From Micromonospora sp. RP3T (GTDB lineage: Bacteria > Actinomycetota > Actinomycetes > Mycobacteriales > Micromonosporaceae), in assembly GCF_003027925.1 (NCBI RefSeq), contig NZ_PYPS01000019.1, positions 1 to 64,000 of the forward strand: DNA of 64,000 nucleotides, written 5' to 3'. This document shows, piece after piece, positions 55,077 to 62,774 of the stretch. The notes beneath the pieces are model-generated. The model had not been told where the DNA came from. It ran no database searches and saw only the letters and a list, made by a program, of their open reading frames with translations. Each line of letters begins with the position of its first letter. Position 1 is the stretch's first letter. The translations under genes and the position numbers were made by a program.

Positions 55077-56312
55077 GTGGTGATCGAGCGACAGCAGGCC
55101 GAGCAGCTCGCCTCCGTCTGGGCCCGGCGGGACTCCGACCGTCTCGGTTTCCCCTGCACGCCTGTGGTCGAGGAGTTCGACCTGGGTTACGTGGTGCTGT
55201 CCACCGTGTCCACCGAGGCGCGGGCCCTGCCCGGCGACCTGCCGACCACGGTCATCGACAAGGAGACCGGCGAGGTCTCCACCTGGCCCCGGGTGCCGGC
55301 GTCGGCGGTCGAGCAGATGTATCGGCAACGCCGGCCGACCGCGCCGCGCGCCCCCCGTACGGTCGACCCGGCCGGGCAGTTGCTCCGCGAGCTGACCCGG
55401 CTGCCCACACCCGGCGCGGCGGCGCACCTCACCCTGGACGGCCGGCTGCACGTCGCGCAGGGCGCGAAGGGCGACGTCGAGCTGCACCACCACCCGCTCG
55501 TCCGGTCCTATCTCGACGAGTTGCCCGCCGGTCACCTGGTGCGGGGCGGCGATCGGCACGCGGAGATGATCGTCGTCTCCGACGCGTTGCACGAGCACGA
55601 CCACCGTCGCGCCGCCGAAGGGCTACCGCCGCTGACGCTCGACGAGGCACGTGAGCACCTCGGCGCGGGGCGGATCGAGACCTTCCGGAGCCGCGAGCCG
55701 GGCGACCCGGCGGCCGGGGCGGCCGAGCTGCCCTGCGATTCGTGCGTCAGGTTCCTGGTGCGTTTCGCGGTCCTGCCCTGGTCCGATCTCGCCTTCGTCG
55801 AGGAGTGGCGTCCGGAGCCGCGCGAGCTCGTCCAGCCGGGCAGGTTTCCCGACGAGGTCGCTCATGCGCTGGCGGACGGCGGTTGGCAGCTCAGCATGTT
55901 CAACGAGGCCCTCGCGATGGGCGCGATCGCCGAGACCACCGAGGTGGCGGGCCAACACCACCGACATGAGGTCTTCCCGGCCGCCGAGGCGGCGCTCACC
56001 GCGTTCCCGGCCGTCCTGAGCCGACGCCGGGGGCCGGGGGAACAGGTGTGGATCAGTCGGTTCACGACGAATCCGCTCCGTGCCGCGCACACCGCCGACA
56101 GCCTCGCCGACTTCGGCGCGGTCCTGGGTGTCCGCCTCTTCCCGGTGGGCAGCGAACGTCAGGAGAGCATCCTCGCGGTCGACGAGCACGGCCGGGTCTT
56201 CGCGCTCGACCAGGCCGGCGAGTGGTTCCTCGGCGCCGACGTCGACGCCGCTCTCACCACGCTGCTGCTCGGCCGTGCCGCCCCCCGGGTCCGCGATGAC
56301 GGCACCTGGTGA
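55077..56312 (+). CDS. Fused YrhB-like / YwqJ-type deaminase / SUKH-3 protein
   Basis: The protein has 411 residues. Residues ~1-70 (IERQQAEQLASVW..., FDLGYVVLST) resemble the YrhB/Imm35 immunity fold. About 100-235 is a YwqJ-like deaminase with H161-A-E163 (DRHAEMIVVSDAL) and P219-C220-x-x-C223, so zinc and proton-shuttle residues are intact. About 245-400 resembles SUKH-3 (FPDEVAHALADGGWQ..., HEVFPAAEAALTAFP, GVRLFPVGSE, ILAVDEHGRVFALD). It lacks any export signal, so it probably acts inside the producing cell, perhaps as an immunity protein with its own deaminase. GTG 55077 and 55080 are both possible starts. It converges on an aldehyde dehydrogenase gene 4 bp away. Confidence 0.7.
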   Translation: MVIERQQAEQLASVWARRDSDRLGFPCTPVVEEFDLGYVVLSTVSTEARALPGDLPTTVIDKETGEVSTWPRVPASAVEQMYRQRRPTAPRAPRTVDPAGQLLRELTRLPTPGAAAHLTLDGRLHVAQGAKGDVELHHHPLVRSYLDELPAGHLVRGGDRHAEMIVVSDALHEHDHRRAAEGLPPLTLDEAREHLGAGRIETFRSREPGDPAAGAAELPCDSCVRFLVRFAVLPWSDLAFVEEWRPEPRELVQPGRFPDEVAHALADGGWQLSMFNEALAMGAIAETTEVAGQHHRHEVFPAAEAALTAFPAVLSRRRGPGEQVWISRFTTNPLRAAHTADSLADFGAVLGVRLFPVGSERQESILAVDEHGRVFALDQAGEWFLGADVDAALTTLLLGRAAPRVRDDGTW

Positions 56313-56316
56313 CCGC

Positions 56317-57756
56317 CTACAACGCCACCCCGGTGAGCACCAGGACGCGCGGCTCGGTGTAGTCGTCCATCGCGCTGCGCAGCCCTTCCCGCCCGACGCC
56401 CGAGCCTTTCACCCCGCCGTACGGCATCTGGTCGGCCCGGTACGACGGCACGTCGCCGACGATCACGCCGCCGACCTCCAGTGTCCGGGCGGCGGCGAAC
56501 GCCACGTCCAGCCGGTGGGTGAAGACGCCGGCCTGCAACCCGTACGCGGAGTCGTTGACCGCGGCGAACGCGGCCTGATCGTCCGGGACCGGGGCGACCA
56601 CGAGCACCGGCCCGAACACCTCCTCGGCGCACACCTTCGCGTCGGCGGGCACGCCGCTGAGCACGGTCGGCGGGTAGGTCGCGCCGTCGCGCCGGCCGCC
56701 CACCTCGATGGTGGCCCCGGCGGCGACCGCCTCGTCCACCCACGTCTCCACCCGCTGCGCCGCCTCGACGGACACCAGCGGCCCGACGTCGGTCAGCTCG
56801 GCGCGGGGGTCGCCGGTGCGCAGTTCCTCGACGGCGGTGACGAGCCGGGGCAGGAAGCCGTCCAGGAGCCGTTCGTGCACGTAGACCCGCTGCACCGCGA
56901 TACACGACTGCCCGGCCTGGTAGTTCGAGAACGTGGCGATGCGGTGCGCGGCGAACGTCAGGTCCTCGTCGGCCGACCAGTCGGCGCAGATCACCGCCGC
57001 CGCGTTGCCGCCCAGCTCCAGCGTGACGTGCTTGTCCGGGGCGGCGCGGCGGATGGCCGCGCCGACCGGGCCGGAGCCGGTGAACGAGACCACCGGCAGG
57101 CGCGGGTCGGCGACCAGTTCGGCGGCGCGTTCGTTGGGCAGCGGCAGCACCGAGAAGATGCCCTCGGGCAGGTCGGTCTCGGCGAGGATCTCGCCGAGCA
57201 GCAGCGCGGTGAGCGGGGTGGCCGGGGCCGGTTTGACCACGATCGGGGCGCCGACGGCGAGCGCCGGGGCGACCTTGTGGGCGACCAGGTTGAGCGGGAA
57301 GTTGAACGGGGTGATGCCGAGCACCGGCCCGCGTGGCACGCGCCGGACCAGCGCGATCCGGCCGGTGGCGGCCGGGTCGGTGTCGAGGCGTTGCAGCTCG
57401 CCGGAGAATCGGCGGGCCTCCTCGGCGGCCCAGCGGAACGTCGAGATCGCGCGCCCGACCTCGGCCTTCGCCCACTTGACCGGCTTGCCGTTCTCGGCGG
57501 TGATCAGCGCGGCGACCTCGTCGGCCCGTTCGGCGAGCCGCCGGGACACGTGGTCCAGGGCGGTCGCACGGACGTGCGCGGGCAGGGCCGCGGCCGTCGC
57601 GGCCACCCGGGAGGCGCCCGCGACGGCGGCTTCGACCTGGTCGGCCGTGGCGAGCGTGGTACGCCCCACCGCCCGCCCGTCGTACGGGTGGGTGACGGTC
57701 AGCTCTGCCTCGCCGTGGACGGGGCGGCCGGCGACGTAGAAGGCTCTCGGCTCCAC
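56317..57756 (-). CDS. NAD(P)-dependent aldehyde dehydrogenase
   Basis: The protein has 479 residues. ALDH landmarks are LGITPFNFPLNLVAHKVAPALAVGAPIVVKPAPATP, FTGSGPVGAAI, the general-base Glu in VTLELGGNAAAVI, the catalytic Cys in QAGQSCIAVQRVYVHE, and CAEEVFGPVLVV. The SCIAVQRV pattern recalls the lactaldehyde/phosphonoacetaldehyde/GAPN-like branch rather than classical GabD. Its position beside the GABA genes makes succinate semialdehyde a reasonable substrate guess. It is divergent from patD, so both may share control. Substrate is unproven. Confidence 0.85.
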   Translation of the reverse strand: MEPRAFYVAGRPVHGEAELTVTHPYDGRAVGRTTLATADQVEAAVAGASRVAATAAALPAHVRATALDHVSRRLAERADEVAALITAENGKPVKWAKAEVGRAISTFRWAAEEARRFSGELQRLDTDPAATGRIALVRRVPRGPVLGITPFNFPLNLVAHKVAPALAVGAPIVVKPAPATPLTALLLGEILAETDLPEGIFSVLPLPNERAAELVADPRLPVVSFTGSGPVGAAIRRAAPDKHVTLELGGNAAAVICADWSADEDLTFAAHRIATFSNYQAGQSCIAVQRVYVHERLLDGFLPRLVTAVEELRTGDPRAELTDVGPLVSVEAAQRVETWVDEAVAAGATIEVGGRRDGATYPPTVLSGVPADAKVCAEEVFGPVLVVAPVPDDQAAFAAVNDSAYGLQAGVFTHRLDVAFAAARTLEVGGVIVGDVPSYRADQMPYGGVKGSGVGREGLRSAMDDYTEPRVLVLTGVAL

Positions 57757-57807
57757 GTCCGGCAGCGTAGACCAGGAACGCTCGCGCGGAAACAGTTGCC
57801 CAAACCC

Positions 57808-57836
57808 TTGTCTGCCTCGAATTCAGTAGCCAAGAT
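57808..57836 (+). promoter_or_regulatory. Candidate promoter of patD-gabT
   Basis: TTGTCT (57808-57813) and CAAGAT (57831-57836) are exactly 17 bp apart, giving a leader of about 55 nt before ATG 57899. Confidence 0.45.
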
Positions 57837-57898
57837 GGCAGTCAGATTGCGAGAACCTCCGCTGACCTTCCTTCCGGCCACCCTCTCGGAGACTTGAG

Positions 57899-59335
57899 AT
57901 GAGCGACCAGCAGCAGCTGCGCAACTTCGTCAACGGCGAGTACGTCGACCCGGTGGACGGCGGCTACGCCGATCTGGTCGACCCGTGCACCGGCGAGGTG
58001 TTCGCCCGCGCCCCGGTGTCCGGGCCGGCGGACGTGGACGCGGCGATGCGGGCGGCCTCCACCGCGTTCGAGGGCTGGCGGGACGCCACCCCGGCGGAGC
58101 GGCAGCGGGCGATGCTGAAGTTCGCCGACGCGGTGGAGGCCCGGGCCGCCGACCTGGTCGACGCGGAGGTGCGCAACACCGGCAAGCCTCGGCAGCTCAC
58201 CACCGACGAGGAGCTGCCGCCGGCCGTGGACGAGCTGCGGTTCTTCGCCGGCGCGGCGCGCCTGCTGGAGGGGCGTTCGGCGGGTGAGTACCTGGCCGGC
58301 CACACGTCGTACGTGCGGCGCGAGCCGATCGGCGTGTGTGCCCAGGTGACGCCCTGGAACTACCCGCTGATGATGGCGGTCTGGAAGATCGCCCCGGCGC
58401 TCGCGGCCGGCAACGCGGTGGTGCTGAAGCCGTCGGACACCACGCCGGTGTCGACGCTGCTGCTGGCCGAGATCGCCGCCGAGCACCTGCCGCCGGGTGT
58501 GTTCAATGTGGTCTGCGGCGACCGGGACACCGGCCGTACGCTGGTCTCCCACCCGATCCCGCAGCTCGTGTCGATCACCGGCTCGACCCGGGCGGGCATG
58601 GAGGTCGCCGCCGCGGCGGCGCCGGACCTGAAGCGGACCCATCTGGAGCTGGGCGGCAAGGCCCCGGTGGTGATCTTCGACGACGCGGACGTGGCGGCGG
58701 CGGCCGAGGCGATCGCGGTGGGCGGCTACTTCAACGCCGGCCAGGACTGCACCGCCGCGACCCGGGTGCTGACCGGGCCGGGCATCCACGACGACTTCGT
58801 GGCCGCACTCACCGAGCAGGCCCGCAACACCCGCACCGGCGGCCCGGACGACGCGGACGTGCTCTACGGCCCGCTGAACAACGCCAACCAGCTCGCCCGG
58901 GTGAGCGGCTTCGTGGACCGTCTGCCGGACCACGCGGACGTCACCACCGGCGGCAGCCGGGTCGGCGACCGGGGCTTCTTCTACGCCCCGACCGTGGTCT
59001 CCGGCGTCCGGCAGGCCGACGAGATCATCCAGGACGAGGTGTTCGGGCCGGTGATCACCGTGCAGCGGTTCTCCGACGAGGACGAGGCGGTGCGCTGGGC
59101 CAACGGCGTCGAGTACGGCCTGTCCGCCTCGGTCTGGACCCGTGACCACGGTCGGGCCATGCGGATGACCCGCCGGCTGGACTTCGGCTGCGTCTGGGTG
59201 AACACGCACATCCCGTTCGTGTCGGAGATGCCGCACGGCGGCTTCAAGCACTCCGGCCACGGCAAGGACCTGTCGGTCTACAGCCTGGAGGACTACACCC
59301 GGGTCAAGCACGTCATGCACAACATCGAAGGCTGA
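57899..59335 (+). CDS. patD: Gamma-aminobutyraldehyde dehydrogenase
   Basis: The 478 residues align closely from memory with E. coli PatD: RFFAGAARLLEGRSAGEYLAGHTSYVRREPIGVCAQVTPWNYPLMMAVWKIAPALAAGNAVVLKPS, the THLELGGKAPVVIFDDADV base motif, the FNAGQDCTAATRV catalytic Cys, and VNTHIPFVSEMPHGGFKHSGHGKDLSVYSLEDYT. It oxidises 4-aminobutanal from putrescine to GABA. It is followed after 4 bp by gabT on the same strand, so the two form a putrescine-to-succinate-semialdehyde unit. Confidence 0.92.
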   Translation: MSDQQQLRNFVNGEYVDPVDGGYADLVDPCTGEVFARAPVSGPADVDAAMRAASTAFEGWRDATPAERQRAMLKFADAVEARAADLVDAEVRNTGKPRQLTTDEELPPAVDELRFFAGAARLLEGRSAGEYLAGHTSYVRREPIGVCAQVTPWNYPLMMAVWKIAPALAAGNAVVLKPSDTTPVSTLLLAEIAAEHLPPGVFNVVCGDRDTGRTLVSHPIPQLVSITGSTRAGMEVAAAAAPDLKRTHLELGGKAPVVIFDDADVAAAAEAIAVGGYFNAGQDCTAATRVLTGPGIHDDFVAALTEQARNTRTGGPDDADVLYGPLNNANQLARVSGFVDRLPDHADVTTGGSRVGDRGFFYAPTVVSGVRQADEIIQDEVFGPVITVQRFSDEDEAVRWANGVEYGLSASVWTRDHGRAMRMTRRLDFGCVWVNTHIPFVSEMPHGGFKHSGHGKDLSVYSLEDYTRVKHVMHNIEG

Positions 59336-59339
59336 CCCG

Positions 59340-60611
59340 ATGACTTCCAGCGACGAGTTGCGCAAGCGCCGCGCGTCGGCGGTGGCCCGGGGCGTGGGCA
59401 GCGTCGTCGACGCGTACGTCGATCACGCCGGCGGCGGGACGCTCACCGACGTGGACGGGCGGGAGTGGATCGACTTCGCGGCCGGCATCGCGGTCACCAA
59501 CGTGGGCAACTCCGCCCCGAAGGTGGTCGAGGCGGTCCGCGCCCAGGTCGAACGGTTCACCCACACCTGTTTCATGGTCGCGCCGTACGAGTCGTACGTG
59601 GCGGTGTGCGAGCAGCTCAACGCGGTGACGCCGGGCGACTTCGAGAAGCGGTCGGCGCTGTTCAACTCCGGTGCCGAGGCGGTGGAGAACGCGGTGAAGA
59701 TCGCCCGCCACGCGACCGGGCGGCCGGCGGTGGTGGTGTTCGACCACGCGTACCACGGCCGGACCAACCTGACCATGGCGTTGACCGCGAAGAACATGCC
59801 GTACAAGCACCGGTTCGGACCGTTCGCCGGGGAGATCTACCGGGTGCCGATGTCGTATCCGCTGCGCGACGGCGGGCTCGACGGGGCGACCGCGGCGGCC
59901 CGGTCGATCGAGATGATCGAGAAGCAGGTGGGCGCGGAGAACGTGGCCGCGCTGCTGATCGAGCCGATCCAGGGCGAGGGCGGCTTCGTCGTACCCGCCG
60001 AGGGGTTCCTGCCGGCGTTGCGCGAGTGGGCGACGGCGGCCGGGGTGGTCTTCGTCGCCGACGAGATCCAGACCGGTTTCTGCCGCACCGGTGACTGGTT
60101 CGCCTGCCACCACGAGGGCGTCGAGCCGGACCTGGTCACGCTCGCCAAGGGCATGGCCGGCGGGCTGCCGCTGGCGGCGGTGACCGGGCGGGCGGAGCTG
60201 ATGGACGCGGTGCACGTCGGCGGCCTGGGCGGCACGTACGGCGGCAACCCGGTCGCCTGCGCCGCCGCGCTCGCGGCGATGGAGACGATGCGGGAGCTGG
60301 ACCTGCCCGCCGCCGCGCGCCGGATCGGCGCGGTGATGGGCGAGCGGCTGCACGCGATCGCCGCCCGTGACCCGCGGGTCGCCGAGGTACGCGGCCGGGG
60401 CGCGATGCTCGCCATGGAGATCGTGCAGCCGGGCGGGACCACCCCCGATCCGGTGGCCACGGCGGCGCTGTCGGCGGCCTGCCACGCGGCCGGGCTGCTC
60501 ACCCTGACCTGCGGCACCTACGGCAACGTGCTGCGTTTCCTACCCCCGCTGGTGATCGCCGACGGCGAGCTGGGCCGGGGCCTCGACATTCTCGATGCCG
60601 CGTTCGGCTGA
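59340..60611 (+). CDS. gabT: 4-aminobutyrate aminotransferase
   Basis: This 423-residue class-III aminotransferase has FNSGAEAVENAVKIARHATGR, DHAYHGRTNLTMALT, IEPIQGEGGFVVPAEGFL, FVADEIQTGFCRTG and the PLP lysine in TLAKGMAGGLPLAAVTG. It transfers the amino group of GABA to 2-oxoglutarate, making succinate semialdehyde and glutamate. Agmatinase at 62775 could supply the upstream putrescine. It converges on a secreted protein gene with a strong hairpin in between. Confidence 0.93.
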   Translation: MTSSDELRKRRASAVARGVGSVVDAYVDHAGGGTLTDVDGREWIDFAAGIAVTNVGNSAPKVVEAVRAQVERFTHTCFMVAPYESYVAVCEQLNAVTPGDFEKRSALFNSGAEAVENAVKIARHATGRPAVVVFDHAYHGRTNLTMALTAKNMPYKHRFGPFAGEIYRVPMSYPLRDGGLDGATAAARSIEMIEKQVGAENVAALLIEPIQGEGGFVVPAEGFLPALREWATAAGVVFVADEIQTGFCRTGDWFACHHEGVEPDLVTLAKGMAGGLPLAAVTGRAELMDAVHVGGLGGTYGGNPVACAAALAAMETMRELDLPAAARRIGAVMGERLHAIAARDPRVAEVRGRGAMLAMEIVQPGGTTPDPVATAALSAACHAAGLLTLTCGTYGNVLRFLPPLVIADGELGRGLDILDAAFG

Positions 60612-60628
60612 CCCGGCCGCCCCTGATC

Positions 60629-60678
60629 GTGGAGCACCACGGGCCTGATCCCCCCAGGTCCCGCCCGTGGTGTTCCAC
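60629..60678. terminator. Bidirectional hairpin after gabT
   Basis: GTGGAGCACCACGGG (60629-60643) pairs with CCCGTGGTGTTCCAC (60664-60678), 14 pairs plus one G-U, between two convergent genes. Confidence 0.75.
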
Positions 60679-60689
60679 TCCCCTCGTGG

Positions 60690-61349
60690 TCAGCGCAGCA
60701 ACTGCACCGTGTTGCGGCGGACGACGTTCTTGCCCGGTTCGCGGACCAGGTCCATGGCGGCGGCGTTGAGCAGCACGCAACTGCCCGACGGCCCGACCAC
60801 GGTCACGGTGGCGCTCCGGTTGTTGTCCAGGTTCGTCACCCGCAGCCGGGTGCCGACCGGGAACTGTCCGCTGGTGGCGGCCGGCGCGCCGGCCTCGGCG
60901 GAGAACGTGATCGCTCCGGTGCAGACGCTGCCGCCGATCGGCTGCGCGTTGCCGGGTCGCGTCTCGACCGGCTGCCCGCCGCCGGGGGCGGGAGCGGCGC
61001 CGTCGAGGCGTTCCACCACGTTACGCCGGATGACGTTCTTGCCCGGCTCGCGGACCAGGTCCATGGCCGCGGCGTTGAGCAACACGCAACTGCCCGACGG
61101 CCCGACCACGGTCACGGTGGCGCTCCGGTTGTTGTCCAGGTTCGTCACCCGCAGCCGGGTGCCCGCCGGGAACCGGTCGCTGGTGGCGGCCGGCGCCCCG
61201 CCTTCCGCCGAGAACGTCACCGACCCGACGCAGGCGGACCGCCCGGCCGGCGTGGTCTCCGCGAATCCCATTCCGGTGCCGACCGAGAGGCCCACCGAGG
61301 CGACCACCGCCACGGTCGCCGCCAGCACGTGCTTGCGCTGCACCCTCAC
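60690..61349 (-). CDS. Secreted protein with two near-identical beta-barrel-like repeats
   Basis: The protein has 219 residues. A signal peptide (to about FAE at ~31) precedes two ~75-residue repeats, each C(V/T)G-x-(V/I)TFSAE...GAPAATS...F, then GTRLRVTNLDNNRSATVTVVGPSG, then SCVLLNAAAMDLVREPGKNVIRRN or NVVRRN, joined by a Pro/Gly linker. The TRLRVTNLDN and VREPGKNVIRRN parts recall RlpA-like double-psi beta-barrels, though no catalytic Asp is evident. The DNA of the repeats includes an identical 81-nt run, indicating recent duplication or gene conversion. Confidence 0.75.
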   Translation of the reverse strand: MRVQRKHVLAATVAVVASVGLSVGTGMGFAETTPAGRSACVGSVTFSAEGGAPAATSDRFPAGTRLRVTNLDNNRSATVTVVGPSGSCVLLNAAAMDLVREPGKNVIRRNVVERLDGAAPAPGGGQPVETRPGNAQPIGGSVCTGAITFSAEAGAPAATSGQFPVGTRLRVTNLDNNRSATVTVVGPSGSCVLLNAAAMDLVREPGKNVVRRNTVQLLR

Positions 61350-61452
61350 GTTGTCTCCCGTCGTCGGTGTCCTCGACGCGTGATACGGATGCCAGCCCCG
61401 GACCGTTCAGCCGGACCGCCGGTCAAGCGGGGCGCCCTGCTGTGCCGGAGGC

Positions 61453-61476
61453 GTTACCAGGGGGGCCCGTCCTTCC
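61453..61476. repeat. Possible degenerate copy of the GGGGCCCC repeat family
   Basis: GTTACCAGGGGGGCCCGTCC and the next few bases resemble the GTTAAGAAGGGGCCCC...CTTAC unit of 14488-14541. It lies in the gap upstream of a secreted-protein gene; the match is partial. Confidence 0.3.
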
Positions 61477-61560
61477 TGTCCAAGATCTTGCAGCTTGTGG
61501 GTCTCGCGGTGCTGGGATGCTGGTGCCGTCCACTTCGGATCCTCGTCCCAGGAGCCGCGC

Positions 61561-62019
61561 ATGTACCAGGTCCGACCGTCCCTGTTCGCCGCCGGCCTCA
61601 CCACGCTGGCCACCGCCGCCGCCCTCGGGCTCGCACCGGGCGCCGCGCTCGCCGCCCCGAGCCCGGCCGCCTCGGCCCCGGCGATCTCCGTCAACTGGTT
61701 CGGCGCCGCCGACGTCCACGCGCACGCCGGCACGGTGCGGGGCCGGTTCGACTGCGGCGGCGAACGCGGCCTGGCGTACATCGAGGTGCACCTGGCTCAG
61801 CGGGTGCGGGGCACCGACGTCACCGGCTTCGGGTTCGGCGTGATCGGCGCGTGCACCGACGAGCGTACGGCCGGCACCTGGACGGCGACCGTCCCCGCCG
61901 ACGCGGGCACCTTCCGTCCCGGCCCCGCCACCGCCACGGCCCGCCTGGTCGTCGAGCCCAACTCGCTCACCGAGACCACCGAGCGCCTACGCCTGCTCCC
62001 CCACTGCCCGCGTCACTGA
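61561..62019 (+). CDS. Small secreted protein of unknown function (DUF6299-like)
   Basis: This 152-residue protein has a clear signal peptide (MYQVRPSLFAAGLTTLATAA... cleaved after AALA) and a ~110-residue mature beta-type domain with three cysteines (FDCGGERG, IGACTDE, LPHCPRH). Parts such as AGTVRGRFDCGGERGLAYIEVHLAQRV recall the DUF6299 family, of unknown role. ATG 61561 is used with CAGGAG 7 nt upstream; an in-frame ATG at 61495 lacks a signal-peptide-like start. Confidence 0.7.
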   Translation: MYQVRPSLFAAGLTTLATAAALGLAPGAALAAPSPAASAPAISVNWFGAADVHAHAGTVRGRFDCGGERGLAYIEVHLAQRVRGTDVTGFGFGVIGACTDERTAGTWTATVPADAGTFRPGPATATARLVVEPNSLTETTERLRLLPHCPRH

Positions 62020-62034
62020 CCCCGGCGGCCCTCA

Positions 62035-62346
62035 TCAGGCGATCTGCCGGAGGTCGTCGCCGTAGTCGAAGATGATCCGCAGTCGGGCGCCGAGGGCGTT
62101 GGCGTACCGGCTCAGCGTGGCCACCTCGTTGACGTCGAGGTCACCGTTCTCGATCTGACTCACCCGGCCCGGCGTGACCCCCATGATCTCGGCGACCTGC
62201 CGCTGGGTGAGCCCCAACCGCTTGCGCTCCTCGGCCAGGTGGAAGGCGCTCACCCAGGCCTCGGTCCGGGCGCGTTCCTGCGCGTACGCCTCGTCGTCGC
62301 CGCCGAGTTCGGCGCGAACCTCGTCCCAGTCGTGGAACTCCGTCAC
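62035..62346 (-). CDS. HigA-like XRE antitoxin
   Basis: The protein has 103 residues. A helical N-terminal part precedes an XRE helix-turn-helix (KRLGLTQRQVAEIMGVTPGRVSQIENGDLDVNEVATLSRYANALG). It should neutralise the upstream RelE-fold toxin and repress the operon. GTG 62346 overlaps the toxin stop by 4 bp. The toxin-first order is typical of HigBA systems. Confidence 0.88.
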   Translation of the reverse strand: MTEFHDWDEVRAELGGDDEAYAQERARTEAWVSAFHLAEERKRLGLTQRQVAEIMGVTPGRVSQIENGDLDVNEVATLSRYANALGARLRIIFDYGDDLRQIA

Positions 62347-62735
62347 GACTCCCCCCTTCGCTCACGTTCGTTGTCGAGCCAGGCCTTGTAGGCGATCTCC
62401 GCCGCCGGGATGTTCCGCTGGTACCAGCGACTCCAGTCGCCCGCCTTGTTGCCGGCGACCAGGAGGACGGCCTGGGACCACGGGTCGAAGACGAACGACA
62501 CCCGGATCGCCACGTCGCGACCGGAGCGGGGCCGCAGCTCCTTGAGGTTGCGCAGGCTGCTGCCCCGCAGCGTGTCCACGAGGGGCCGCCCCAACCCTGG
62601 CCCGACCTCGGCCAGCTTGTCCACCGCCACGCGCACGCTCTCGTAGGACGCCGGGTCGTGGTGCCGCAGGTCGCGCAGCCAGTGCCGGATCTCACCGGTG
62701 ACCCGGACCGACCACCGCTTCCCGTCAGCACCCAT
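62343..62735 (-). CDS. HigB-like RelE-superfamily toxin (Gp49/DUF891 type)
   Basis: The 130 residues contain EIRHWLRDLRHHDPASYESVRVAVDKLAEVGPGLGRPLVDTLRGSSLRNLKELRP, then RVSFVFDPWSQAVLLVAGNKAGDWSRWYQRNIPAAEIAYKAWL, the Gp49-like HigB pattern. Such toxins cut ribosome-bound mRNA. A TATAGT hexamer ends 6 nt before ATG 62735, so the message is probably leaderless. It is followed by the coupled antitoxin. Confidence 0.87.
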   Translation of the reverse strand: MGADGKRWSVRVTGEIRHWLRDLRHHDPASYESVRVAVDKLAEVGPGLGRPLVDTLRGSSLRNLKELRPRSGRDVAIRVSFVFDPWSQAVLLVAGNKAGDWSRWYQRNIPAAEIAYKAWLDNERERRGES

Positions 62736-62741
62736 GGCACA

Positions 62742-62764
62742 ACTATAGTCCGGGCTAAACCGGA
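62742..62764. promoter_or_regulatory. higBA promoter and candidate operator
   Basis: The minus-strand -10 TATAGT (62747-62742) lies within the palindrome ACTATAGT. The adjacent TCCGG-N6-CCGGA inverted repeat (62749-62764) is a candidate antitoxin operator. Confidence 0.45.
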
Positions 62765-62774
62765 TGGGCCACGT

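Noticed and set aside
49515..56312. Complete type VII secretion locus
   Set aside because: Only substrates and accessory genes are visible; no EccC/EccD-type core component is present in the window.
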